From assembly GCA_020152595.1 (NCBI GenBank), contig JAIGNY010001670.1, forward strand, positions 62,001 to 126,000: DNA of 64,000 nt, written 5' to 3'. This DNA comes from Chiridota heheva (taxonomy: Eukaryota; Echinodermata; Holothuroidea; Apodida; Chiridotidae). The notes beneath the pieces were generated by a model that saw only the letters and a program-made list of their open reading frames with translations, was not told where the DNA came from and ran no database searches. Of this stretch, positions 46,091 through 57,309 are shown piece by piece. Position numbers and translations under genes: made by a program. The stretch's first letter is position 1. The number at the start of each line of letters is the position of its first letter.

Positions 46091-47058
46091 ATGGTAACAT
46101 TTAAACACATCCCCAGACATATGCCAGCAGCTCCTGTTTGGCAGGATGCTGAGACTGCGGGTGTGAGTAATCTAACAGAACAGCGTATATACCTAGGCGA
46201 ATCAGATCAGTACTTCTTGGCAAAGTTTAAAAACATCTTTAAAAACTATCGAATACACAGCGTACATGATGATGCCACTGTGAAAAGGTGGCGTGCCAAC
46301 CGTATGAAGTTTTGGCAAACGCAGTTAAACTTTGCTCTGTGGATTGCCGCAGATGGATGTAATGTTTCTCCCGAGCAGATGACTAACTATAAACACTGGA
46401 CGGTTCGCATGCTTTATCGCTTTCATGTGTATTACACCATACGGAGAAGATTGAAAAGACTTGAAGTTCGTCTACCAGATGAGGATAACTTTGACCATTA
46501 CAATAACCCGCACAGTGACGGGGCATTAAAACAAGTGTGTGAAGAGTTTGGGATTTCGCCGGAAGTTACCCAGTGGACCCCACCAGTGGTTCCAAACCAG
46601 GGACTAAGGATACCCTGGAAATGGTACTTAACCACTTATCACCCTATCCAGTATGTGGCTAACGACATGGCGAAGAAAGGTATCATCTTCGCAAACTTCT
46701 ACCTCATGTCATTTAGGGACCGGGCAGTAATGCTGACCGTCGACTACATCAGTCAACCATCGAATGTGGAAACTGGTTACTTAAAAATAATCAAACCAAC
46801 TAGTGATGGTTTCACGGACCTTGGTATCAACTATATCAACGAACCATTCGTGTTCTTGTGTGGGCTGTTTTAGGTACTCAAGCACAAACTTGCAGTCCAA
46901 TTCTTGGTGGTCTGGATGCTCAGCAACAATTTATTCGTAATGTTGAGGATGCAGTGGCTGCTCCTACAGATCTCCCATCTTCTATTCAACGTTATCAAGA
47001 TACCCTGACCTATGCCTCAACTCCTTTAGATTTCAGTCTGGATCAAGATTTGTCATGA
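46091..47058 (+). pseudogene. Conserved virus-like protein of unknown function
   Basis: The frame 46091-46873 (260 codons) has WRANRMKFWQTQLNFALWIA, VYYTIRRRLKRLEVRLP, WKWYLTTYHPIQYVAND and YINEPFVFLCGLF. The frame 46858-47058 continues with VLGTQAQTCSPILGG, QQQFIRNVEDAV, IQRYQDTLTYASTPLDF and a stop. They overlap and are probably one protein with a frameshift near 46850. There is no recognisable catalytic motif. At about 320 residues it is the largest product of element B, and I considered a capsid protein, but I cannot show a jelly-roll pattern. Confidence 0.5.
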
Positions 47059-47483
47059 TTCCTAGCAATATGCTTTTGCGTATAGATACCCAAATTGGCT
47101 ACAACAATAATATTATGGTTGCTAAAGACCTTGTTATAGGTACGTACCATGATATAAATTTTATCACAGCCCCAGAACCTACAGTTCTTGATTCGGGGGT
47201 AGAATACGGCAGCCTACCGGATACAGTTCCGGGGGTCGGCAGCCTACCAGTTCCGGGGGCTGGCAGCCTACCGTATGATACATTAGAAGCTAAAATGAAA
47301 AAAATAGCATTCTTGTTTGTTATCATTGGCGCTTTAATTCTGGGGGTTATATACAAAAACTACAAATACAAAAAGAGTTTTGCTTTTCTTTTATTTACCG
47401 TACTAAAAAATAAAGATAACAAAATACTTTTCTGTCATAAAGTGCCCAGTCTACCAAGTAAAACGATCGCAAAAGTGTTCTAG
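47055..47483 (+). CDS. Small protein with GSLP repeats and a C-terminal TM helix
   Basis: The ATG overlaps the preceding stop (ATGA at 47055-47058). It encodes IPSNMLLRIDTQIGYNNNIM, three short repeats around GSLPDTVPG, VGSLPVPGAG and GSLPYDT, then a helix (KKIAFLFVIIGALILGVIY) and a basic tail. It may be the C-terminal continuation of the 46091 protein after a frameshift, or a coupled second gene. The last part (after about 47390) looks like genomic flank translated by chance. Confidence 0.45.
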   Translation: MIPSNMLLRIDTQIGYNNNIMVAKDLVIGTYHDINFITAPEPTVLDSGVEYGSLPDTVPGVGSLPVPGAGSLPYDTLEAKMKKIAFLFVIIGALILGVIYKNYKYKKSFAFLLFTVLKNKDNKILFCHKVPSLPSKTIAKVF

Positions 47484-47489
47484 AACCGC

Positions 47490-48640
47490 AAAAGTCGCCC
47501 AAAACCAGTCGACGCAAAAACGACCGAAAAATTGTCCCAGAACCAGCCTTTTGTATACTACTGCTTGTTAAGAGAATACAAGGAATATACCATGTTAATA
47601 TTTGCATATTGTAGCTTGTTTAAAGAATATAGGGAATATAAGGATTATATGAGTGTTCATCAGACATAGGTTTTACTGGAATTGATAAGATTTAATTACT
47701 AAGTAGTTGACAGTATCCAGATTATTCCAGTATTGAGGAAAAGCTGATCCCTGCATATATTAATGATTTAGGATTATTTGTGTCACAGGTCAGGATAGTG
47801 TTGTTGGCTTATTGTCTTGGGGTTTGTTGGGTCTTCTTCATTCCTGGGCTTGGTTGGTGGTTTCGGGTTTTTTTTTTGTAAATAGTTTGAGTCATGCTTA
47901 AAACACGAAAGGTCATATAAGGTAGACTTGTGGGGACTTGCCTTATAGTTTACCGGTTTAGATGACGTGGTATGGCCCAGTAACCTACTGTGCCCTATTG
48001 GCATCCTGTAGATGAAAACATAAGAGGATCCCTGTGAATACAAGCAAATAGGCAGAGCGGGCATGCTAGCTAGAACACACTATCATACAACGAAGATGTA
48101 ATGGTAAATACAAGGGGGGCATGTTGACGTACCTAAGCTACCGGTGAAGCGAGATGCCGCAGGTAAACTAGTGGGATATGCCAGCACTAGGGGTAGGTTA
48201 ATAGGATGATTCCAACATGACCACAGCAACAATCCAAGTAAGTTAGGAACACTCCAAGTGAGTTAGGAATGTGTTGCTGTTTGGTCGATTGACCGAATAA
48301 GTGAATGAGCAGACAAGACCACCCCGCGCGGTTGGCAGGGCAGGCATGCTCACGCACTGGGCAGAAGATACCCAGTGAATACTTAGGTACATAATATGCA
48401 TTGGCTTTACCGTAGGCACAAATGCCATGGCCAAAGCATGGGACCTAATGAATGCAATAAGTAATGTATACCAAGCAGGTGAGTTGGCCTTGGCACACAA
48501 TGCGCTGAAGTATGGTACATAGAATTGATGTACATACAGTAGAATCACAAGGCAAAAGTGCATGGTACTATAATAAAGACATGGTAACCATAAGTACATA
48601 GGCCTAGTAAAGGTACTAAGAAAATATAAATTTACTTACA
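47490..48640. other. Non-coding interval between elements B and A
   Basis: I see no gene, TIR or target duplication for element B here. The sequence is unremarkable and moderately AT-rich. Confidence 0.55.
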
Positions 48641-48644
48641 TAAA

Positions 48645-49146
48645 GTTGGTTTGGTTCGTTGATGTTTAACGGCACCGCGACAGTCATAGTCAGATGTGAC
48701 AAGAGGGTGTTAATAGATTATGGTGTAAGAGTTAGGATAGTGAGAAGATGGAAGGTTTGTAAGGGAGATAAGGAGAAAGCAGAAAAAAATATTTTGGTGA
48801 AAAGAAAGGGGTATGTAAGGTTAGGTGTAGAAAAGTAGAAAAAATGGGAGTTAAATGTGGTAGAAGAGGTTGTTGTTGCGGGCGGAGAAAGTTGATAAAT
48901 GTTTGAGGAAGAATTGTTTTGGAAAAGGTCCAAGATTGAGGATAGTGAGGAGAGAAGATATCTGGAGTTCTGGTATAGGGAACAGGCTACGAAGATATGC
49001 TTAATGGAGAGATCGGTGTTACAAGTGGGGCAAGTAGTATGTAAAGGCAGGTTCCCGAACAAAAACTTCAATCTTCCAAGACCTCGCCTAGACCCCAAAA
49101 AAAAAAAAACACCCCATTTTCTTGTAAGGATTCTCCAACAAATCAC
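48645..49146 (-). mobile_element. 5'-truncated LINE with ORF2 C-terminus
   Basis: The 3' end TTGGTTCGTTGATGTTTAACGGCACCGCGACAG (plus strand) matches 19383-19450. The minus-strand frame reads [17 protein letters not shown], the CCHC zinc-finger-like motif at the C-terminus of I/jockey-type ORF2, then LYQNSRYLL. Only the last few hundred bp are present. Confidence 0.75.
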
Positions 49147-49795
49147 CCAGGCTATTTTTAAAGAACCAAAAACTCATTTTTCTTCCCAGAAACAAACAAG
49201 GAAAATCGCTCTCCTAAAATACCCAACAATTCGCAAACCCCATTGCCTCCGACGCCCTGCCAATCCCCTGATCATCTCCTGTCAAAAAAAAAAAAAAACC
49301 TCAATCCCATATCAAAACACCGTCGTCCCGCCTCCGCCTACAAATCCCCTAATTACCACAAGTTTAAAAACATTCATACCTACCCCGAGCGAATTGGTGA
49401 TAGAATGTCGGCGTTCTGCTGCACAAGGATTACCCAACAGTTCACCCAATCTATTTCTCGATATGTGCCTATAATCTCTTGATTATTTCAAGTTATAAAA
49501 ACTAGAAAAAGGAACTAAAAAATCTAAAAAAAGTTCTTCCAAGAAATAACCAAGAAATCATCCAATCTCTATTAAAGGACTAAAATCCTAGTCGTATATT
49601 TCATAGTCAAATCCAAGTTACAAAATAATTAATTTCGCTTGGGCGATGACTTCTTTAATTCTTTGTGGCGAAAATGCTATATAATGGTTTAAAGGATTAA
49701 TTTAAAAGAATTAAGTATTTATATCTATAAACAAAGACATGCCGATTCAAAAACAGTTAATAAATATGAGAAGTTTAAATATGTAAAAATTATCA
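49147..49795. other. Left flank of element A
   Basis: AT-rich sequence with A-homopolymers (49099-49110, 49284-49297). I could not identify a Polinton terminal repeat or 6-bp duplication here. The left end of element A is therefore undefined. Confidence 0.45.
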
Positions 49796-49804
49796 TCAAG
49801 AGTA

Positions 49805-50510
49805 AAAAGTTCAGCACCAAAGAGAGTAATGAAAGGACCTATACCAAAGAGAGTAATTAAAGGACCTATAGCTACAGCACCAAAAAGAGTAATGAATGGT
49901 CCTATAGCTACAGCTCCAAAGAGAGTAATGAATGGTTCTATAGCTACAGCACCAAAGAGAGTAATGAGAGGACCTACCCAAACTGCAATTAGAAAGAAAG
50001 CATTAAGACCTACTCAAACTGAACTTCTAAGGAAAGCATTAAGACCTACTCAAACTAAACTTATAAATAAATCATTAGGACCTACCCAAACTGCATTTAG
50101 AAAGAAAGCATTAAGACCTACTCAAACTGAACTTCTAAAGAAAGCATTTAGACATACTCAAACTGAACTTAGAAATAAATTATTAGATACCACAACAAAA
50201 CCAAAAATCACAACCACAAAGACACACACAGGAACGCAAACACTATTATCCAATAAGCTAAAAAAGACGTGCGGCACCAACAGACTTGATAGATTTTTCA
50301 TACCCATCATACTCTGTCGTAACTAAAAATATTAAGTGTGCCATAGACACATTTAAAGAAAATATGGCTCATATTTTTGATGAACCAATTCCAAGTATAT
50401 CCGCTTCAATCTTACAACCAACCCCTACTACTAAAAAGCCAAAGCCAAAATCAAAGCCAATGCCAAATATTCGCACGCATCGAACTAAATTACCAACGTA
50501 GGCAAAGGAT
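49805..50510 (+). pseudogene. 12-residue tandem-repeat protein with TQT motifs
   Basis: From about 49805 the frame encodes about ten 12-residue (36-bp) repeats. The first are KRVMNGPIATAP-like; from 49968 they become RKALRPTQTELL-like, giving seven TQT triplets, the first six exactly 12 residues apart. The repeats are strongly basic. After a frameshift near 50270 the other frame continues with LIDFSYPSYSVVTKNIKCAI, FKENMAHIFDEPIPSI and a KPKPKSKP tail, stopping near 50500. [K/R]-x-TQT is the binding motif of dynein light chain LC8. A role in dynein binding is inferred. It could also be the disordered N-terminus of PolB or a terminal-protein-like region. Confidence 0.6.
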
Positions 50511-50542
50511 CTCGTGATATACCCAAGGAAATTGACTCTACT

Positions 50543-53500
50543 ATGAATTCATTTCAATTAAAAATTAAAGATTTATACGCCAAAAAGATGCACTTTCGAT
50601 TAGTCAAAAGTGCATCTGCGTTAAAAAGGTTTATCATTCAATACACCATCAAGGGGATACCAAATTATGACCCGATATCATTTTTAGTTGAGGCAGAATC
50701 TTCCATCACAGCCATGCTAAAAAGAAATCCACAAACAAAAGTAAAACTAATTTTAAAGTGCTATATGGAAAAAGTTAGTATTGATGCCTCAGTAGAAAAT
50801 GACGTACTTCCGGTAGATTTTCATTCATCCATTAAGATTATTTTAGTTGAAACTAATATCAAAGAAATTTATGGAATTTTTGGGAGTGAAATCCTATAAA
50901 ATTTTTTAACTTTTCAAAGAGAGGGGAGCTGCTTTAGGTTTAAGTCTATAAGAAGTTTAAAAGTTCACACAGTAAAATATGAGCCATTTTTAGGGTCTTT
51001 TATATTCCTCTTCCTCCTTTTCTACTTAAGAAAAAAGCGATTATTAATCTACAAAATAATGATTCTGAATGCCTCAAATGGTGTATTACCAGAGTTTGAA
51101 TCCAGTCGACGACAACCCTCAATGAGTGACTGCTAGATTAATATCACAAAGCGAAAGTTTTAATTGGACTGATATTAAATTTCCAGCTGATATCTCAATA
51201 ACTAAATTTGAGAAGCAAAACGAATCAATTTCTATCATCGTATTTGGAAATGAGGGTGATGGGGTATACCCCTCAAGAATAAGCGACTATTCATTGAGAC
51301 CAGAAATCATAGATTTAATTTTTATTTCAAATGAAGACACTTAACATTACTGCCTTATTAAAAATCTGAGTAGATTATTTTTAGCCCAAGTATCTAATAA
51401 GAAAGCTAAAAGGAACTATTGTCGGAGGTGTCTAAATTCTTTTTCGTCTGAGTTGTCATTAAACAAGCACCTCAAATATTGTACTTTAAAAGAGGCAGTT
51501 AAAACGGTACTTTCGAAAAAAGGTACTACTCTGTCTTTTAAATTTTTTAGCAAGTCCATGAAAGTCCCATTCGTAATTTACGCTGATTTTGAATCGTTTG
51601 TAGAAAAAATAGATTCCTGCGACCCAGACCCATTAAATAATTATACTATGAAATATCAGAAACATACTCCATCAGGATTTTGCTTTTATATTAAAAGTTT
51701 TATTGAGGAAGACGATAAGGTGGTGAGGTATACTATGAAACACCCCCGAGATGATATAGCCCAAATATGTATGGATTCCCTAAAAACCGAGGTATGTCAA
51801 TTATATGAAAAATATAAAAGTCCAAAAGTGTAATTTTTACGAAAGATGATGAAATTAATTTTCGAGAATCAAGGATCTTTTGGATTTGTAAAAATCAGTT
51901 CAATCAGGACGACCCAAGCGGAGAATCTAAAAAAGTTAAAGACCACTGTCATTTTACGGGTCTCTATAGAGGCCCCGCCCACAATAAATGTAATTTAAAC
52001 TTTAAAAAACCAAAGTTTATCCCAATATATTTTCACAGTTTATCTGGGTATGACGCCCACTTGTTTATAAGAAATTTAGGTATCACTGAGGGAGCCATAA
52101 GTTGCATCGCCGACAATGATTTTTTTTTTATTAGCTTCTCTAAAAATATAACCGTAGATTCTCGCATGACTCGAAACGACGAAGTAAAATGTATAAAAAT
52201 GGAGCTAAGATTTTTAAATAGTTTTAAATTTATGCCGTCTGCCCTCGCAACTTTGGCTAACAACCTCGATACTACTAAATTCTTAAACGTTAAAAAATAT
52301 TTCAAAGGTTCGATATTAGATCTAGTCTTGAGAAAAGGAGTTTACCCGTATGACTATGTTGATAGCTTAGAAAAATTAGAGAAAACCTCACTGCCTTCAG
52401 AAAGCGCCTTTTATTCAAGACTCTATGATGAGGGTATTACCGATGAGGAATATCTCCACGCCCAAAAAGTATGGAGCCGCCTCAAGAATATAAAACTAAG
52501 GGATTATCACGACTTATATCTTATGACTGACGTTTTATTGTTAGCCGATATTTTAAATTTTTTTCGAGACGTCAGTGTGTAAAAAGTAACTGACAACTTG
52601 GATCCAGCTCAGTATTATACATCACCAGGATTGTCTTTGGATGTGATGCTGAAAAAAAACATCCGTAAAATTAGAACTCCTTCACGACCCAAATATGTTA
52701 TTGATGTTTGAGACGGGAACCAGGGGAGGTATTTCAATGATTTCGAATAGATATGGAAAAGCGAATAACTCGTATATGGGCGAAAAATACGACGCATCCG
52801 CCCCCCGTAAGCACCTAGTTTATCTAGACGCCAACAACTTGTATGGCTGGGCAATGAGCGAAAATCTCCCCACGGGTGGATTTAAGTGGATGAGGAAAGA
52901 AGAACTGGGCCTCTGGAAAAAATATCCATGCGTGATCAAAGTAGATCTTGAATATCCGGATAGTCTTCACGTATCTCACAATGATTATCCACTAGCTCCA
53001 GAAGTACTACGAGTTAATAAAGTCGATAAATTAGTTCCAAACTTAAACAATAAAAATAAATATGTCTTTCACCACGAGGCCCTTAAAAACTACCTCCGTC
53101 TAGGATTAAGAATTACAAAAATTTATTTTGGAATTAAATTTAATGAGCGACCATGGTGAAAAGAGTACATCGATTTAAATACCAACTTTAGAGTTCAATC
53201 TAAAAATGACTTTGAAATAGATTTCTACAAGGCATGAATGATTGCGCATATGGCAAGACCATGGAAAATATTAGAAATTATAAAGACATCAGGCTGGTAA
53301 CTTCTGAGGCAGCCGCTAAAAAGCTTTTTTTTAAATAAATTATAAACATTGTACAATTCTTACTGAAAACCTCTGTGCTATCCACATGAAAAGGGCGAAA
53401 GTAATATTTAATAAGCCGATTTACTTGGGAATGTCTATTTTAGACTTTAGTAAAAATTTAATGTACAATTTTTGTTACAATTATATTCGGGATCGCTACG

Positions 53501-54227
53501 GCTCCAGAGCGGCGCTTTTAATGACGGACACGGATTCTCTATTTTATGAGATTAAACTAGAGATTTTTATAAAGACATATCTCCAGACGTGAAAAAGTTT
53601 TTTGATATGAGCAATTTTCGAGAGAATCATCCTTCTAGTATAAGACTCTTAAATAAAAAAGTCCCCGGCCTTTTCAAGGACGAGGCTGGAGAAAAAAATA
53701 TCGTAGAATTCGTGGGTCTTCGCCCAAAAGCTTACGCGTATACAATGTTGGGCGACGAAAGCGACGAGGGACCTGGGGCCAAAGGGGCTGAGGAAAAGAA
53801 GTGTAAAGGAATTAAAAAATCCGTGGTAAAAAACGATATCTTTTTTCAAGATTATAAAAATTGTTTGTTTACGGGAGAACCACAAATGAGAAAAATGAAT
53901 ACCATACAAAGCCACAAACATACTATTTTTACCAAAAAAATTAATAAAAAGGCCCTTTGCTCAAAGGATGATAAGCGGGTCGTGTCTCAAGATAAAATAA
54001 ATACTTTGGCGTATGGTCATTGGCAATTAACGGAATGTGAAGAAATTCATTTGTGTAAAGAGCGTATTTTAAAGTGGCTACCGGAACCGTTTAAAGATAG
54101 TATAGAGATGGACGAATGCTATAAAAGGGCGGAATATCTTAAAAGTGGCTATAAGCCGATTAAAGAGAGTGACCTTGAGGAATACTCTAAAAGAATTGAT
54201 GATTACTATGAATCAATTATGAAATGA
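50543..54227 (+). pseudogene. Polinton-type family B DNA polymerase (PolB)
   Basis: The order of motifs is that of Polinton PolB: an N-terminal domain (50543-50899, then HTVKYEPFLGS and KWCITRVLNPV), a CxxC...HxxxC finger with LNKHLKYC (51430-51480), exonuclease I YADFESFVE (51579), an endonuclease VII-like HNH DHCHFTG...HNKCN (51941), exonuclease II HSLSGYDAHLF (52035), exonuclease III YHDLYLMTDVLL (52506), palm box YLDANNLYGWAMS (52821), YGKTMEN (about 53250, with its Lys-x3-Asn part frameshifted), and the catalytic MTDTDSLFYEI (53521). The C-terminal thumb is at 53589-54227. At least eight frame breaks (for example near 50900, 51344, 51833, 52582, 52700, 53158, 53335 and 53592) inactivate it. 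These polymerases replicate the element from protein primers. Confidence 0.92.
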
Positions 54228-55440
54228 TTCTTATCATCTTTTACATTTGTTAGGGTTAAAGCTCTTAGTTTGTCTATACTAATAGTTAAAATTGTATCAC
54301 CATTGAAGCGGGGGTAAACCGGATATTCACTTTTATATAAATCTTCACCCCCACCAATTTCATCGTCTTTAATAATTACATTTCCTCCAACATTTTGAGC
54401 CAAAATTTCAATAGATGCCTTAATTTTACATCCGGGCAGATTATGATTAAAGATTATATAATAATTCTTTGAATCGGGAGGAAGAATTATTCTTGTGTTT
54501 TCCTTTGATAAAATATCACTTGTTATTATAATATCGTTTGATGTGGTATTAATAATAGGGCCAAAAATGGGGAAATTTTCCTTTTTCTCAAAAACATTTA
54601 ATGGCGACGTAAAAATAAAATCAAAACCGGTCTGGATAAAGAAAATAATAGGATCATTCTGAAAGAATAGAGTAAATCCATTAATCATTCTTCCATTTAT
54701 GGAAACATGCGCTGGGTCATGATTTGGGGGAATGATTATTTTGATAGTATTTTCATTGTGAACTAAATGAATAGAACGAACCATATAGGACGCCTCGGCG
54801 ATCTCCATAGCGCGCTCGCGATCATAACTGACAATATCTATACTATCCCCCTCCTTTTTTATAATTTTTTAATTTATATTGACAACCATTAGGTATTGTA
54901 TTAAACTCGTCTGAAAGCGTTAAAAAAAGATTATTAAATTCAAGATTATTATCGTATTTTAAAATTAGCATAATCGTAGCTCCATACTTATAAATATTAT
55001 CAAAGTCATCATTAAGTAGAGATCTATTCATAGACCAAAAATCCCCCTCTAAGTTAAAAGCCCGCCAATTATGACCCATCGGCCCATACCAATCTCTATT
55101 GAGTATTCGATTACCCACGAGCGTCTCCAGATCAGAAGAAAATCTCCAAGTATTAAGATTAGCAAGAGCACGAATACGAGAATCTGATAGTTGGTAGGCC
55201 GACCTATAGATAAGATCAACTTCTTCATTGTTACTCCAAAAAATTAAATTATTCTGATTATCAATGTACCCCTTTGTACTTGTATCCATATCACTAGTTG
55301 GTTTGCCTAAATTGTTTGTTGAATACCCGCCCATATTTAGTCAGCCTTTCATGGTTCTTTCTTCGATTGGCCCTGAAACGCTTAATTTTAAGCTATCATT
55401 GTCTCCTTTTATATAACTTCCAAATTTATTTACGGACATT
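54206..55440 (-). pseudogene. Fibre-like protein 2 (minus strand)
   Basis: Read leftwards it starts MSVNKFGSYIKGD at 55440, then SGPIEERTMKG, a stop, LNMGGYSTNNLGKPTSDMDT (a tail-fibre-type repeat) and a globular part (YRSAYQLSDSRIRALANLNT, MGHNWRAFNLEGD). A frameshift in an A-run near 54850 joins the second half (54808-54206), rich in beta-type strands. It shares its N-terminus and the EERTMKG-LNMGG segment with fibre 1, which runs the other way. The head domain differs from fibre 1. A receptor-binding or attachment role is inferred. Confidence 0.65.
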
Positions 55441-55467
55441 TATTTGAATATACATAAAGAAGAAAAT

Positions 55468-55900
55468 ATGAACCAAATTAAAATCAGAAACGTGGTTTTA
55501 CCTAATAAGCCCCTGTCTTGAATTGTTCGGCGGTATCAAGGCGCTAGGAATTCCATTTTTTAGGGGAGTATTTTTGCGCGACGTCTTACCGAAAAAAAGT
55601 AATTCTCGCGAATGCGGAATAATAAATCTAGATTCCACCTTTGGAGCTAATGGAACTCATTGGGTTTGTTGGTTTAGGGATTATGATAAGTATCATTTTG
55701 ACAGCTTTGGTCTTCCCCCGCCTATGGAACTTGTTGATTATTTAGGGCGTGAAATTTTTTATAATACTGAACAAGTTCAGCCCAGGAATCAAGTTTTTTG
55801 TGGTCATTTATGTTTATACGTATTGAAGAAAATGAGCAACGGGAAGAATTTACAGAGCGTAGTAAATTCGTTGTATTATAGGAAAAATAATTTAGAATAA
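55468..55900 (+). pseudogene. Adenain-like cysteine protease
   Basis: The ATG at 55468 gives NQIKIRNVVLPNKPLS followed by a TGA, then FFRGVFLRDVLP, ECGIINLD, GTHWVCWFRD (catalytic His), YHFDSFGLPPP (Asp), and NQVFCGHLCLYVL (Gln and catalytic Cys). This is the adenovirus maturation-protease fold used by Polintons to process virion proteins. The length (about 144 codons) is near the usual size for Polinton proteases. One stop/frameshift near 55518 separates the first 17 codons; the rest is intact. Confidence 0.88.
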
Positions 55901-57303
55901 ATGTCAGTGAATAAATTTGGAAATTCGATTAACCCTTCGACGTCTTTGGAGGCTAAGAATAGAGTAACACCAACTTATATTTTTAATAATTTTTTAAGGA
56001 GGGATGGATTCAATTCTATAACTGAAAACATAGACTGGGGAATGAATCTCATTCCAACTTGAAAAATCCATCAAAGAATCACGATGCGAGTACAAAGGGA
56101 TACGTGGATTCTACCAACAATTTAAAGTTGAATAAAACTGGTTGAATCCTGAGTGGGCCTCTAACGATGAATGGTGATATAACGATGAATGCCAATAAAG
56201 ATGAAAACATGGGGAATCCCACTCATGACCGAGACGCAGCCACAAAAATATACGTAGATTCTGCCAACGACTTAAAGTTGAATAAAACCGGCGGAACGAT
56301 TCAAGGTCCCCTAACGATGGATTCCAATCTAATAATGAACGGGAATCATATTAAAAATATCGCCAATCCGGTTCATGATAGAGACGCCATTAATAAAAAG
56401 TATCTAATTGACGCCGCGGCCCACAAACTAGATAAAACTGGCGGAACGATTCAAGGCCCTTTAGTGATTCTAAATTCGTTAACGATCTCAAGTCCTTTAG
56501 GCGTAACAATTCAAGAAGGTCCTTTAGTGATGGAGTCTCATATAACGATGAATGGAAATCAAATTAAAAGTATCGGTGATCCACTCCTGGATAAAGATGC
56601 GGCCAACAAGGAATATGTCGATAAAAAGACTAGCTCAAAATTAAGCGTTTTAGGGCCAGTCGAAGAAAGAACCATGAAAGGCCTACTAAATATGGGCGGA
56701 AACTTGCTAAGAAATCTGGCTGAGCCAACTAATGACTCAGACGCCGCAACAAAATATTATGTAAACACTACCAACGACTTAAAGTTGAATAAACCCGGAG
56801 GAGCAATGACCAGATGACTGGAAATATCAAAATGGGCACGGGCACGATTACAAATTTGCAGACTCCAGAAGAGAATAAAGACGCCGCGAATAAAGAATAC
56901 GTAGATTCTAAAAAGAGCGTCATTACTATACACACGCAAATGGAAGTGGCTTTAGTTAATAATGCGTATCAATGGTCGTTCGGAGGCGGCGGGGTTGGAC
57001 AATTTTGCGGATATATTCTACCAACGAGTGGAAGAATAATTGATGGGGGGTTATCAGTGAGAAGCGACAATGGCCGAAAATGATAATATGTTGGGTGCTG
57101 TCGCCTCGATAAAAATTGTGCTCGATTCGATTACGCAAGACGACTATGTCATTACGCAAAGAATTCGTAAAAAATACGGAACGACGAGTTTTGGCAAACC
57201 TCTGGAAGTGGCTGCCGGATCCCTAATTAATTTTGTAACAAATTGCTCCAATGCGAGTTCGATTTATGTAACGGCGTCTTTATTGATCGAATTGGACCTT
57301 TAA
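55901..57303 (+). pseudogene. Fibre-like protein 1 with DAxNKxYVD repeats
   Basis: It starts at 55901 with MSVNKFGNSINPST one base after the protease stop. The body has five to seven repeats of the form G-x-I-x-MN...I-x-NI-x-P-x-x-DRDA-x-NK-x-YVD (for example HDRDAATKIYVDSANDLKL), which also occur in phage tail fibres. The head is YQWSFGGGGVGQFCGY, then, after a frameshift near 57065, NMLGAVASIKIVLDS and IYVTASLLIELDL. Breaks: stops near 56060 and 56145 (a GGA-to-TGA change) and a shift near 56815. An attachment fibre is inferred. Confidence 0.75.
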
Positions 57304-57309
57304 ATTGTC

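Larger units (their letters stand above)
41370..47480 (+). mobile_element. Element B: virus-like gene cluster without recognisable replication genes
   Basis: Eight to ten tightly packed plus-strand genes: a TM protein, small hydrophobic proteins, a coiled-coil/TM protein, two tandem beta-rich spike-like proteins, a two-helix membrane/coil protein, and a roughly 320-residue conserved protein with a proline/glycine TM tail. Gaps are a few to about 100 bp, and two ORFs overlap by ATGA. No polymerase, integrase, ATPase or protease is visible. Two families (the spike-like proteins and the membrane/coil protein) have relatives in element A. Related proteins appear, from memory, as unannotated multi-copy genes in marine invertebrates. 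Ends are not defined; the left edge is close to the MULE-like insertion. Confidence 0.6.

Noticed and set aside
46091..46873. Calling the 260-codon ORF of element B a major capsid protein
   Set aside because: Size and context would allow it, but I see no double jelly-roll pattern or known MCP motif.
52560..56160. Alternative genetic code, with TGA read as an amino acid in element A
   Set aside because: Breaks include TAA, TAG and frameshifts as well as TGA, and one TGA is a clear GGA-to-TGA change in a repeat (near 56145).
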